Source of the DNA: Pasteurellaceae bacterium
GTDB lineage: Bacteria > Pseudomonadota > Gammaproteobacteria > Enterobacterales > Pasteurellaceae
Assembly: GCA_030527795.1 (NCBI GenBank)
Contig: JAUNAB010000006.1
Span: forward strand, 49,766 to 113,765
Reading direction: 5' to 3'
Length of the DNA stretch: 64,000 nt
Shown here: one piece after another, positions 10,982-20,515 of the stretch
Position numbering within the stretch: the stretch's first letter is position 1
How the letters are laid out: the number at the start of each line of letters is the position of its first letter
Position numbers and translations under genes: made by a program
The notes under the pieces: generated by a model
What the model saw: only the letters and a program-made list of their open reading frames with translations
Database searches by the model: none
What the model was told of the DNA's origin: nothing

Positions 10982-11010
10982 TTGACACATAATCAGATTA
11001 ATTCTACTTT
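10982..11010 (+). promoter_or_regulatory. Promoter of metF
   Basis: A consensus TTGACA box and TACTTT are separated by 17 bases, 33 bases before the metF start. No clear MetJ box (AGACGTCT) was seen next to it. Confidence 0.5.
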
Positions 11011-11033
11011 AGTCCTATGACTAACGACAATGA

Positions 11034-11921
<888 letters not shown>

Positions 11922-11933
11922 CCATTATGCTCA

Positions 11934-11975
11934 AAACCGCGGTCTAAAATTCACACGCTTTTTTGACCGCGGTTT
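11934..11975. terminator. Inverted CCGCGG pair between metF and znuB
   Basis: Arms AAACCGCGGTC and GACCGCGGTTT lie between two convergent genes and can end transcription from both sides. Confidence 0.7.
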
Positions 11976-11982
11976 GGAGCAA

Positions 11983-12768
11983 TTAGGCGGTTTCTTTTTT
12001 TAATAGGGACAGTAAAAATAATAAGGCACTGCTAATGACAACAGAAGGGCCTGCTGCGGTGTTATAAAAAGCTGATAACGCCAAGCCCATTGATACGGCA
12101 ATCATACTGAGTAAAATGCTGATAATCGCCATTTTTTCAGGGGTATTGGCAAAACGGCGGGCGGTGGCAGCAGGAATGACGAGCAGTGATGTAATAATTA
12201 GGGTGCCAACGAATTTAATGCTAAGGGCGATAGTTAGTGCCACCATTAGCATTAAAATAAATTTCATCTTACGGGTATTAATGCCTTCAACTTGAGCGAG
12301 TTCAGGGCTGACGGAGGTCGCAATCATCGGTTTCCAAAAGTAAATAAGTGTGGCAAGCACCACAACCACGCCAATGCTAATATAAATCACGTCTTGATAA
12401 TCAACCGCTAATAAATCGCCAAACATATAATTCATTAAATCAACACGAACATTTTGCAATAGTCCTACGGTTACTACGCCGAGAGATAAACAACTGTGTG
12501 CAATAATGCCTAATAGCGTATCAACTGAAAATTGCGTATGGTTTTCAAGCCAGACGATGCCAACGGCTAATATTAAGGTTAGAATTAGCATTGCAAAATA
12601 GGGGTTGATCTGAAAGAAAATCCCTAAAGCAACACCAAAAAGGGCGGAATGCGATAGGGTATCGCCAAAATATGCCATTTTACGCCATACCACAAACGCA
12701 CCAAGGGGGGCGGTAATTAATGAGAGCAATATTCCGCTTAGCCAAGCGGGAAAAATAATTTCAAACAT
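11983..12768 (-). CDS. znuB: Zinc ABC transporter permease ZnuB
   Basis: Inner-membrane permease of the high-affinity zinc importer, ABC-3 family. It shows about eight hydrophobic segments and the conserved stretches SLITAPLGAFVVWRKMAYFGDTLSHSALFG and IKFVGTLIITSLLVIPAATAR. It follows znuC by 12 bases in one operon. The periplasmic binding protein znuA is not in the window. Confidence 0.93.
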   Translation of the reverse strand: MFEIIFPAWLSGILLSLITAPLGAFVVWRKMAYFGDTLSHSALFGVALGIFFQINPYFAMLILTLILAVGIVWLENHTQFSVDTLLGIIAHSCLSLGVVTVGLLQNVRVDLMNYMFGDLLAVDYQDVIYISIGVVVVLATLIYFWKPMIATSVSPELAQVEGINTRKMKFILMLMVALTIALSIKFVGTLIITSLLVIPAATARRFANTPEKMAIISILLSMIAVSMGLALSAFYNTAAGPSVVISSALLFLLSLLKKETA

Positions 12769-12780
12769 ATTATTCCTTGA

Positions 12781-13569
12781 TTATTGATGTAGACATTGTG
12801 CCGAGCGTTTATTTTGCGAACAACACACATTACCGTGCATATCGTGTTTGTGGTTGTGATGATGAGTATAGAATGCAATATTCTTGGCAAATTGATCGCC
12901 AAAAAAATGAATAAAACTCGGATCGCTTGACACTATTTCAGGCGATCCTGCACAGCAAATATGTTGATTTATGCAAAGCACTTCATTGGTATCTGCCATT
13001 ACGATATGCAGATCGTGAGATACCATTAATATTGCACAATCTAACCGTTCACGCATTTGATGAATGAGTTGATATAATTCAATTTGCCCATTAATATCCA
13101 CGCCCTGAGTGGGTTCGTCAAGGACAAGTAAATTAGGCTTATTTAAAATCGCCCGAGCCAGTAAGACACGCTGAGTTTCACCGCCTGATAATTTTTGCAT
13201 TGAATGTTGTGCTAAATGTTGAATCGAGAGTAAGTGCATCGATTGTTCAATTTCATCTTGTTTAATACCTTTTTTTAGCGACAAAAATTTTTCTACTGTA
13301 ATCGGCAAGCTGTGATCAATGTGGATTTTTTGTGGGACGTAGCCAATGCGGAGATTTTTAGCATAAGTGATGTTCCCCGAAGTCGGTTCAATCAGTTTTA
13401 ATAACACTTTTAATAAAGTAGATTTACCGCCGCCGTTTGGGCCCACAATGGTAATGACTTGCTTAGGATAAATGGTTAAATTGATCTGATCTAATGCAGT
13501 TTGCGTGCCGAAAATAACACGAATATCGCTGAGTTGGATTAACGGCGATTGAATTGAATGAATTTGCAT
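12781..13569 (-). CDS. znuC: Zinc ABC transporter ATPase ZnuC
   Basis: ATPase of the zinc importer. Walker [10 protein letters not shown] lies near residue 43, signature [15 protein letters not shown] near 128, and Walker [13 protein letters not shown] near 148. The C-terminal tail is rich in histidine and cysteine ([15 protein letters not shown]), as is usual for ZnuC and consistent with zinc sensing or handling. It is divergent from mepM, sharing a 184-base spacer that should hold the regulatory region. I could not pick a convincing Zur box there. Confidence 0.94.
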   Translation of the reverse strand: MQIHSIQSPLIQLSDIRVIFGTQTALDQINLTIYPKQVITIVGPNGGGKSTLLKVLLKLIEPTSGNITYAKNLRIGYVPQKIHIDHSLPITVEKFLSLKKGIKQDEIEQSMHLLSIQHLAQHSMQKLSGGETQRVLLARAILNKPNLLVLDEPTQGVDINGQIELYQLIHQMRERLDCAILMVSHDLHIVMADTNEVLCINQHICCAGSPEIVSSDPSFIHFFGDQFAKNIAFYTHHHNHKHDMHGNVCCSQNKRSAQCLHQ

Positions 13570-13753
13570 AACGAAAAATCTTAAAAAATATTGCTGATAA
13601 CGATAACTTATTTTTTGTTATTTAACAAGTTTTGTAATGAGTTGCTGTTTAAATCGCCAAAAAGTAAATTTTTTGTAAATTTTAATGAATTATTTAAACA
13701 TTCCTTTGTCTTATCAACACTACCCCTATAAAAATAAGGATAATTCGTAAGTT

Positions 13754-15253
13754 ATGGTACAACGTGTTAAGTTAGCTAGAGATAGACGCAAAAGGAAATC
13801 ACGCATTAAAGCGATGGTTTTTGCCTTAGCGATCATTTCCATTGCCACGGGTGCGTTGTTAAATTGGGAAAAGAATAACCAATCGGATGAAGCGAATAAA
13901 CCTGATCAGCAATATCAAGCACTAAACCCAAATGAAAAAGTGCAGCCTGTTTTACCTGAAGAAAAGGCTACTGAGCAAACTTCATCAGAAGTCGCAAATG
14001 CAAATAATGAAGCGAAGACTAATCAATCAGAGAATCACGAAGAACGTGATACAGATACGTCTTATGATGAATTAACAGATAAAGATGATGAAGTTGATGA
14101 GATCAAACCTAATAATGATGAATTTGCTGAAGAATTGCCTTCTGATGCACAAGATGCGGTAAATGATCTACTGGATGCCGCCAATCAAGCCATCAAAATT
14201 AAAGATCAATTTACTCATACCGTGACACGTGGAGATAAATTAAGCGATGTGCTGGAATTATCAGGCTTGGAAGATGAAACCAGTAAACAATTAATGGACA
14301 GCTACCCTGAATTGAAAAATTTAAAAGCGGGTCAGCAAATTTATTGGATTTTAGATGATAATAATCAGCTTGAATATTTGAATTGGTTGGTTTCAGAAAA
14401 AGAAGAACGTGTTTATGAGCGGAAAGATAATGGACAATTTGCCCGTCAAATTCTTGAGAAGAAAAGTATTTGGAAAAAAGATGTGCTACGTGGTCAAATT
14501 GCTGGCACATTCCGTTCAAGTTTGATGGCTCAAGGGTTAGATAGTCGCCAAATTGCTCAGTTAAGTACTGCATTGCAATGGCAATTAAGCAATAATAAAT
14601 TATCTCAGGGAGATAAGTTTGCGATCTTGGTTTCTCGTGAATATTTGGGAGATAAACTCACGGGGCAAGGGAATGTTGAAGCGATTCATTTAATCTGTAA
14701 AGGTAAGAGTTATTATGCAATTCAAGCAGAAAATGGACGTTATTATAATCGCCAAGGTGAAACCCTAGGCAAAGGCTTTGCACGTTATCCGTTGCAAAAT
14801 CCAGCACGTGTTTCTTCGCCATTTAACCCCAATCGCCGTCATCCTGTGACTGGGCGGATTCGTCCGCATAAAGGGGTTGATTTAAGCGTACCAATCGGCA
14901 CATCCGTTATCGCACCAGCTGATGGCGTTGTTGTCAAAGTGGCATATCAAGCTGGCGGGGCAGGGCGTTATATTGTTGTCAGCCATTCGCGTGAGTATCA
15001 AACGGTTTATATGCATTTAAGCAAACCATTAGTGCGCGCAGGTCAGCAAATTAAGCGTGGTGAACGGATTGCATTGTCAGGGAATACGGGCATTTCAACG
15101 GGAGCGCATTTGCATTATGAATTTCATATTAATGGCAGAGCGGTTAACCCGATGACCGTTAAATTACCAGGGACAAATAGTGCAATGGGCGATGCAGAAC
15201 GCCGTAGTTTCTTAATTCGAGCCAAAGCAGCAGAAGCACAATTACGTCTTTAA
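13754..15253 (+). CDS. mepM: Murein DD-endopeptidase MepM (M23 / LytM family)
   Basis: Envelope hydrolase that cuts D-Ala-mDAP crosslinks so that the cell wall can expand. The order is: a basic N-terminus and membrane anchor (about residues 20-36), an acidic low-complexity linker (about 50-140), a LysM/OapA-like domain ([19 protein letters not shown]), then the M23 domain. The zinc ligands are visible in [18 protein letters not shown] and [12 protein letters not shown]. Length is 499 residues. It lies next to znuCB, as in related genomes, which fits a zinc-dependent enzyme. Confidence 0.92.
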   Translation: MVQRVKLARDRRKRKSRIKAMVFALAIISIATGALLNWEKNNQSDEANKPDQQYQALNPNEKVQPVLPEEKATEQTSSEVANANNEAKTNQSENHEERDTDTSYDELTDKDDEVDEIKPNNDEFAEELPSDAQDAVNDLLDAANQAIKIKDQFTHTVTRGDKLSDVLELSGLEDETSKQLMDSYPELKNLKAGQQIYWILDDNNQLEYLNWLVSEKEERVYERKDNGQFARQILEKKSIWKKDVLRGQIAGTFRSSLMAQGLDSRQIAQLSTALQWQLSNNKLSQGDKFAILVSREYLGDKLTGQGNVEAIHLICKGKSYYAIQAENGRYYNRQGETLGKGFARYPLQNPARVSSPFNPNRRHPVTGRIRPHKGVDLSVPIGTSVIAPADGVVVKVAYQAGGAGRYIVVSHSREYQTVYMHLSKPLVRAGQQIKRGERIALSGNTGISTGAHLHYEFHINGRAVNPMTVKLPGTNSAMGDAERRSFLIRAKAAEAQLRL

Positions 15254-15272
15254 TTAGTCAATAAAATACAGT

Positions 15273-15316
15273 AAAACCGCGGTCAAAAAAACGATTGGAT
15301 TTTTGACCGCGGTTTT
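15273..15316. terminator. Inverted CCGCGG pair between mepM and lysO
   Basis: Perfect 16-bp arms AAAACCGCGGTCAAAA / TTTTGACCGCGGTTTT with a 12-base loop and a T run on both strands. It serves two convergent genes. Confidence 0.8.
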
Positions 15317-15335
15317 TTATGGGCTTAAATGAGGT

Positions 15336-16235
15336 TTACATTGCCGTAAAGATAACAAGCAGAATGGGCGGTAGGATATTGGTAATAAATCCAAAACTAA
15401 TGGCAAGTGGCACAACATTTATCCCTCCTGCACGCTGAATAATTGGCAAGGTGCAATCAATGGCGGTAGCACCTGCGATACCGATGGCAGTGCTACGATA
15501 ATTTCGCATTAACAGGGGAATCAAAAATAAACTGAATAATTCGCGTGCGAGATCATTAAAGAACGCAATACTGCCGTATATTGGCCCCCAAGCGTCATTT
15601 AATACCACACTAGAAAGCGAATACCAGCCGAGGCTTGACGCAAGTGCTAGCCCTTTTTCTATTGGTAAATTCAGCCATTTTGCCGCCAGAAATCCACCTA
15701 AAAGTGAACTGCCGATCATTATCGCACCCGTGATTAAGCCACGCCGATTGAGTAAAACCTGTTTCATTGAAATGCCACTGTTACGCAGTTGTAGCCCTAC
15801 TAAAAAAATCATTAAAACCAATACATAATAACTTGTGTGATTTGGCAATGAAAAAACTTCTGCACAAAGGTTGCCGAATAGAAACCCCAAGATAACCATT
15901 GCACATAATTTGGCACTATCGCAGATCAATTTAAGCCGTGATGGCATTGCTTGCGAAGCAATTTGAACAGGGGAGGGGCGGTATTTATCGTAAGCGATTA
16001 AGCAGAGCAGATTGCAGATCAATATACAAAAAATAAAGACACAAGCGGAAAATCCGATTTGCGGTAACTGCTTGGCAAGATTATCTAGTTGCCCTAAATC
16101 AAAACCCACAATAAATAAAATTGCATATAAACAAAGGGTGAGAATGAAACCAATGGGTTTTAAACGCTGTGGGTGCTTAACTTTAATGAGATAGCCGATA
16201 AGCAATGGCACAAGTACGATGAGTAATCCTTGCAT
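15336..16235 (-). CDS. lysO: LysO-type lysine exporter family membrane protein
   Basis: Inner-membrane protein of 299 residues with about eight hydrophobic segments, starting MQGLLIVLVPLLIGYLI. The segments VGLQLRNSGISMKQVLLNRRGL and LGWYSLSSVVLNDAWGPIYGS and the ending FGFITNILPPILLVIF are typical of the LysO (YbjE) family, which exports L-lysine and confers thialysine resistance in E. coli. Transport of lysine here is inferred from the family. It diverges from dinB. Confidence 0.85.
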   Translation of the reverse strand: MQGLLIVLVPLLIGYLIKVKHPQRLKPIGFILTLCLYAILFIVGFDLGQLDNLAKQLPQIGFSACVFIFCILICNLLCLIAYDKYRPSPVQIASQAMPSRLKLICDSAKLCAMVILGFLFGNLCAEVFSLPNHTSYYVLVLMIFLVGLQLRNSGISMKQVLLNRRGLITGAIMIGSSLLGGFLAAKWLNLPIEKGLALASSLGWYSLSSVVLNDAWGPIYGSIAFFNDLARELFSLFLIPLLMRNYRSTAIGIAGATAIDCTLPIIQRAGGINVVPLAISFGFITNILPPILLVIFTAM

Positions 16236-16302
16236 AGTTGATCCTTAACGAAATTAACGGATTATTGTATCGCTATGGTGCATGATTAGCAATGATAAAA
16301 CA

Positions 16303-16318
16303 CTGTTTATTTAATCAG
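16303..16318 (+). promoter_or_regulatory. LexA (SOS) box in front of dinB
   Basis: CTGTTTATTTAATCAG fits CTG-N10-CAG of LexA boxes. It lies 46 bases before the dinB start, so dinB is probably induced by DNA damage. Confidence 0.65.
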
Positions 16319-16364
16319 TTTTATTTGTTAAGATATGACAAATTCTGATGGTATGTTATACATA

Positions 16365-17429
16365 ATGAAAAAAATTATTCATATTGATATGGACTGTTTT
16401 TATGCTGCGGTAGAAATGCGTGAGAACCCAAGTTTACAAGATAAACCTGTGGCAGTGGGGGGATCGGCATTGCATCGTGGCGTATTGGCAACTTGTAACT
16501 ATGCCGCACGCAAATTTGGTTTGCATAGTGCAATGGCGGCGGCACAGGCATTGAAGTTATGTCCCAATTTAGTGTTATTGCCTGTCAATATGCCATTGTA
16601 TAAACAGGTTTCAGCACAAATTCATCAAATTTTTCAACGTTATACGGATCTTATTGAACCCCTTTCGCTTGATGAAGCCTATTTGGATGTCACGGACTGT
16701 AAGAAATGTTCAGGATCTGCCACTTGGATTGCACAAGATATTCGCCAAGCGATTTGGACTGAATTGCAATTAACCGCATCCGCGGGAATCGCACCCTTAA
16801 AATTCTTAGCTAAAATTGCCTCAGATCAGAATAAGCCCAATGGGCAGTTTGTGATCAAGCCTGATGAAATGATGTCATTTGTTCGTCAATTAACTTTGAA
16901 AAAAATCCCTGGGGTAGGCAAAGTCACGGCACATAAATTATCAACGTTAGGTTTACATACCTGTGCAGATGTGCAAGCTTATTCGCAAACGCAATTATTA
17001 GAGCAATTTGGCAAGATAGGGCAGCGAATATGGACGTTTAGCCACGGGATTGATGAACGTGAAGTGCAAGCACATCGTGAGCGGAAATCTATCGGTGTGG
17101 AAACAACATTGTGGCAGAATATCGATCAATTTGAACAGGCATTAGCGGAATTAGACAAATTGTATGTGACCTTATTACAACGCATAGCAAAAACTTGTCC
17201 TGATTTGCCTTTATCGGCGTTTCGGAAAATTGGGGTAAAATTAAAATTTGATGATTTCCAAGTAACGACCTTAGAGAAAAAGGGATTAGAAATTGACCGC
17301 GGAAATTTTGCACAATTATTACAGCAAATTTGGCAACGAGGAAAGGGGCGCTCCGTACGCTTAATTGGTTTGCACGTCGCCGTTCCAAATATGTTGAATT
17401 CTGAGCAAATGGTGCTATCTTTTGATTAG
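16365..17429 (+). CDS. dinB: DNA polymerase IV
   Basis: Y-family translesion polymerase. Catalytic acidic residues are in IIHIDMDCFYAAVEMRENP near the N-terminus and in EPLSLDEAYLDVTD near residue 103. The helix-hairpin-helix is KKIPGVGKVTAHKLSTLG near 180. It lacks the usual beta-clamp peptide ending that I would expect in E. coli form, but ends MVLSFD. I start at ATG 16365 (MKKIIHIDMDCF), giving 354 residues; upstream in-frame ATGs at 16335 and 16353 are possible but untypical. Confidence 0.94.
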   Translation: MKKIIHIDMDCFYAAVEMRENPSLQDKPVAVGGSALHRGVLATCNYAARKFGLHSAMAAAQALKLCPNLVLLPVNMPLYKQVSAQIHQIFQRYTDLIEPLSLDEAYLDVTDCKKCSGSATWIAQDIRQAIWTELQLTASAGIAPLKFLAKIASDQNKPNGQFVIKPDEMMSFVRQLTLKKIPGVGKVTAHKLSTLGLHTCADVQAYSQTQLLEQFGKIGQRIWTFSHGIDEREVQAHRERKSIGVETTLWQNIDQFEQALAELDKLYVTLLQRIAKTCPDLPLSAFRKIGVKLKFDDFQVTTLEKKGLEIDRGNFAQLLQQIWQRGKGRSVRLIGLHVAVPNMLNSEQMVLSFD

Positions 17430-17478
17430 ATAAGGGAAAAACGAACTTATTTGAAATGTTTAATATAGTCTCTAAAGT

Positions 17479-17507
17479 AAAAAGGTTCTGCTTATTAGAA
17501 CCTTTTT
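17479..17507. terminator. Bidirectional terminator between dinB and the BOF gene
   Basis: Arms AAAAAGGTTCT / AGAACCTTTTT with a 7-base loop between convergent genes. Confidence 0.85.
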
Positions 17508-17525
17508 ACTTTGCGATATAGATGA

Positions 17526-17870
17526 TTAATTTACTTTTTTAACGTGATGAACTTCAATATCTGGGCGATCAAAGATTTCATTATCTAATTTACCTTCAAT
17601 ACGAATGGTATCATTTGGCGTTACATTTAAGCCATTCCAAATATGATTATCGATTTCAACTTTAATCTGACCTGTTTTATCGGCAAACAAGTAGTCATCA
17701 GAACCGACTTGTTGAACAATTTTTCCTTGTAACGCAACAATGCTGTTATCTGGGGCTTTTTTCACTTGCTGAACTGTCATTACATTTGCTGTTTGCGAAT
17801 TGCCTTGAAAACCCGCAAAGGCAGATGCAGCAAAACCAAGAATAAGAGCGGATAATAAAATCTTTTTCAT
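17526..17870 (-). CDS. YgiW/YdeI-type periplasmic OB-fold (BOF) protein
   Basis: The 114-residue protein has a clear signal peptide (MKKILLSALILGFAASAFA) and a single OB-fold of the BOF type: VALQGKIVQQVGSDDYLFADKTG and VEIDNHIWNGLNVTPNDTIRIEGKLD. Members such as E. coli YgiW are periplasmic stress-tolerance proteins often under two-component control. The exact ligand is unknown. A run of lysines and AGGTTTTT supports the start. The gene is single. Confidence 0.85.
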   Translation of the reverse strand: MKKILLSALILGFAASAFAGFQGNSQTANVMTVQQVKKAPDNSIVALQGKIVQQVGSDDYLFADKTGQIKVEIDNHIWNGLNVTPNDTIRIEGKLDNEIFDRPDIEVHHVKKVN

Positions 17871-18060
17871 AAAAACCTCATAAAACTGATTAAGTATTGT
17901 TGAAACAAATCCATTTTGTTTCAGACGAGTGTATTAAAATAAATAAATCTTAAGAAATCCTTAAGAAAATTAATTTAATACGTTGATTGATGTAATCTTA
18001 ATCAATTCACGTTGAGAAATTTCACTTATCTAAAAAGTAAGAAGATATTTTGATATAGCA

Positions 18061-18090
18061 CTTGAATTTCAGAAATTTAGAACCATTATA
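18061..18090 (+). promoter_or_regulatory. Candidate heat-shock-type promoter of htpX
   Basis: CTTGAA at 18061 is followed after 16 bases by CCATTATA, resembling sigma-32 boxes (CTTGAAA, CCCCATNT). The same stretch also contains TATAAT at 18087-18092, so a sigma-70 reading is equally possible. Confidence 0.35.
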
Positions 18091-18127
18091 ATGGGGTTTT
18101 ATTCATATCATTAAAGGACAATAAACT

Positions 18128-18997
18128 ATGATGAGAATTTTGTTATTTCTTGCAACGAATATGGCAGTATTGGTTGTTTTCAATATTATTTTAAGTTTAA
18201 CGGGCATCCGTTCGCAAGATGCAATGGGGCTACTAATTTTAGCTGCACTTTTTGGTTTTTCGGGATCGTTAATTTCTCTATTTTTGTCTAAAACAATGGC
18301 ATTACGTTCTGTGGGGGCGGAAATTATTCATTCGCCACGCAACGAAGCTGAACGTTGGGTAATGGAAACCGTGCATCGCCAAGCAGAACGGGTCGGCTTG
18401 CCGAAACCTGATGTTGCTATTTATCATTCTAATGATGTGAATGCTTTTGCGACAGGGGCGAGCAAAAATAATTCGTTAGTCGCCGTGAGTTCGGGGCTAT
18501 TAAATCAAATGGCACGAGATGAAGCGGAAGCGGTATTAGCACACGAAGTGAGCCATATTAAAAATGGTGATATGGTAACGATGACCTTATTACAAGGGGT
18601 TTTGAATACGTTTGTTATTTTTGCGGCACGAATGATCGCAAAAGTTGCTGCGAGCAATCGCAATGATGATGGGGAAACCAATTCAGGTTTGTACTATATT
18701 ATTTCCATGGTATTGGAAGTGGTGTTCGGCTTCTTGGCTAGTTTAATTGCAATGTGGTTTAGCCGTTACCGCGAATTTCGTGCTGACGCAGGTTCGGCTC
18801 AAATTGTGGGTAAACAAAAAATGATTGCTGCCTTGCAACGCCTGCAAAGTTTGCACGAACCTCAACATACCGATGGACAATTAGCCGCATTTGCCATTAA
18901 CGGTAAACGGGGTGGGGGATTAGCTGAATTGTTTTTGAGCCATCCACCACTTGAAAAACGGATTGAAGCATTAAAAAATCAAGATAGTTTAAAATAG
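18128..18997 (+). CDS. htpX: Membrane metalloprotease HtpX
   Basis: Zinc protease of the inner membrane that degrades misfolded membrane proteins together with FtsH. Two N-terminal hydrophobic segments (residues about 4-22 and 33-52) precede the zinc site [11 protein letters not shown] near residue 140. A second membrane pair lies near 155-215, and the third ligand region is [14 protein letters not shown]. Length 289 is normal. The ribosome site AAAGGA precedes it. Confidence 0.95.
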   Translation: MMRILLFLATNMAVLVVFNIILSLTGIRSQDAMGLLILAALFGFSGSLISLFLSKTMALRSVGAEIIHSPRNEAERWVMETVHRQAERVGLPKPDVAIYHSNDVNAFATGASKNNSLVAVSSGLLNQMARDEAEAVLAHEVSHIKNGDMVTMTLLQGVLNTFVIFAARMIAKVAASNRNDDGETNSGLYYIISMVLEVVFGFLASLIAMWFSRYREFRADAGSAQIVGKQKMIAALQRLQSLHEPQHTDGQLAAFAINGKRGGGLAELFLSHPPLEKRIEALKNQDSLK

Positions 18998-19057
18998 TTG
19001 AAATTAAAATAAGGGGCAATATAATGCCTCTTTTTATTGGCTTAAAAGAGAATCACA

Positions 19058-19594
19058 ATGACACACGAATTAGACGATATTATCCGAATTTTTAATCAGT
19101 GTTTTGCGGAAAAATATAATACTCGGTTAGAAAAAGGGGGCGATGAACCGATTTACTTACCCGCTAATGATGAACGATCTTATAATGTCATTTATTTTGC
19201 CCGCGGTTTTTATAGTAGTGCATTGCACGAAATTGCCCATTGGCTTGTTGCTGGCAAAGAACGGCGTAAACTGGAAGATTTTGGTTATTGGTATGAACCT
19301 GATGGGCGTTCAGAACAACGTCAACGTGATTTTGAGAAGGTAGAAGTTAAGCCACAAGCCTTAGAATGGATTTTAGCAACGGCGGCAAATTTCCGATTTT
19401 TTGCCAGTTCAGATAATTTAAATGGCAACCCTGGCGATACTGCCCCATTTAAGCAAGCCGTATATGAGCAAGTAAAATTTTATGCAGAAAAAGGGTTACC
19501 AAAACGGGCTGAAACCTTACGCCAAGCATTAGCAAAATTTTATGGTACAGCAGATTGTATTGATCTTAGACTATTTGATTTAAATAGAATTTGA
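19058..19594 (+). CDS. epmC: Elongation factor P hydroxylase EpmC
   Basis: Hydroxylates the lysylated lysine of elongation factor P, the last step of its modification (E. coli YfcM). The metal-binding motif HEIAHW near residue 57, YFARGFYSSALHEIAHWLVAG and FGYWYEPDGRSEQRQRDFEKVEVKPQALEW are family hallmarks. Length 178 is normal. It follows htpX by 60 bases and may be cotranscribed. epmA and epmB are not in the window. Confidence 0.92.
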   Translation: MTHELDDIIRIFNQCFAEKYNTRLEKGGDEPIYLPANDERSYNVIYFARGFYSSALHEIAHWLVAGKERRKLEDFGYWYEPDGRSEQRQRDFEKVEVKPQALEWILATAANFRFFASSDNLNGNPGDTAPFKQAVYEQVKFYAEKGLPKRAETLRQALAKFYGTADCIDLRLFDLNRI

Positions 19595-19617
19595 TAATGT
19601 AGAATTTAAGTTATAAT

Positions 19618-19648
19618 AAAATGGTGAATTGAATATTCACCATTTTTT
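19618..19648 (+). terminator. Terminator behind epmC
   Basis: Hairpin AAAATGGTGAAT / ATTCACCATTTT followed by T. Confidence 0.85.
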
Positions 19649-19716
19649 GTATTTATATTGGGAATTAAAGCTTATATTACATTGATTTTACAATAATATT
19701 ACGGGATTGCACGCAC

Positions 19717-20214
19717 TTATGCATCATATAAACCAACAAGGTAAGCTTGATCTAAAATATGGTTTTGCATAGCGAAATGGAGATCATTTATTCTAAAACC
19801 TTGAGGTAAATTCAGTTTAGTATCTAAAGCATACACATAAAGTTCATATCTGTGAGTTGTATTTGGTGGCGCCATACCGCCGTATGCAGAAGCTTCAGAT
19901 ATGTCTAATTTCCCTAACGGACTAGCCCAACTATTTGCACCTTGTACAAAGTCTGTTGCAGATTGACTTTCATTCTCATTAACAAGAGTTCGTTCTAAAT
20001 TAGCTATCATCCAGTGAGTCCATACGAACCCTGTTACAGGTGCTGCATCTTTATCTTCTAAAATAACCGCGAAAGATTTTGTTTCTTTCGGTACATCAAT
20101 AATTTCAAAAGGAATAGAATAATTAGGCATCCCATTTTGACTAAATTGCGCCCCTCTTTTTCCAAATTTATCTGCGATATATCCATTTGTAATAGCTGAA
20201 CTTCTTACTTCCAT
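19717..20214 (-). CDS. YbhB/PEBP family protein (Raf kinase inhibitor-like)
   Basis: Phosphatidylethanolamine-binding-protein fold: SFAVILEDKDAAPVTGFVWTHWMIANL, then YGGMAPPNTTHRYELYVYALDTKLNLPQG, which are the two ligand-pocket segments of bacterial YbhB proteins. No signal peptide is seen, so it is cytoplasmic. Its role in bacteria is not known. Length is 165 residues. Ribosome site AAGGAG lies ahead. It stands between epmC and the secreted exoprotein with separate signals. Confidence 0.88.
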   Translation of the reverse strand: MEVRSSAITNGYIADKFGKRGAQFSQNGMPNYSIPFEIIDVPKETKSFAVILEDKDAAPVTGFVWTHWMIANLERTLVNENESQSATDFVQGANSWASPLGKLDISEASAYGGMAPPNTTHRYELYVYALDTKLNLPQGFRINDLHFAMQNHILDQAYLVGLYDA

Positions 20215-20397
20215 TTTTAAACTCCTTAATAGTATTTTTAGTGATAATAATACATAGTAATCAAATAAGGTATGGGGTTCATTAATGCCATTTATAGTTA
20301 TAATCTATTAAATATAACATTACTTTCCCAAATGGAATGATAGAAGTTAGTATATTGATAAGCCATTTTATTTTGAAATATTAGTAATATAACCAAT

Positions 20398-20435
20398 ACC
20401 GCGGTCTAAAAAACGTTTAAATTTTTGACCGCGGT
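20398..20435. terminator. Inverted CCGCGG pair
   Basis: Arms ACCGCGGTC / GACCGCGGT with a 20-base AT loop, lying between the upstream side of the PEBP gene and the end of tpsA. It can be read on either strand. Confidence 0.5.
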
Positions 20436-20475
20436 TTTCTATTTGTCATATCCAATTACTTCATCATAATGAAAA

Positions 20476-20499
20476 AAGCCACAATAGCAATTGTGGCTT
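20476..20499 (-). terminator. Terminator of tpsA
   Basis: Hairpin AAGCCACAA / TTGTGGCTT, 17 bases past the tpsA stop on the minus strand, followed there by a T run. Confidence 0.85.
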
Positions 20500-20515
20500 C
20501 GGATTTGGCTAAAGA

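Noticed and set aside
13570..13753. Zur box between znuC and mepM
   Set aside because: AT-rich words such as GATAAC and TTGTTATTT occur, but no palindrome close to the known Zur consensus could be aligned.
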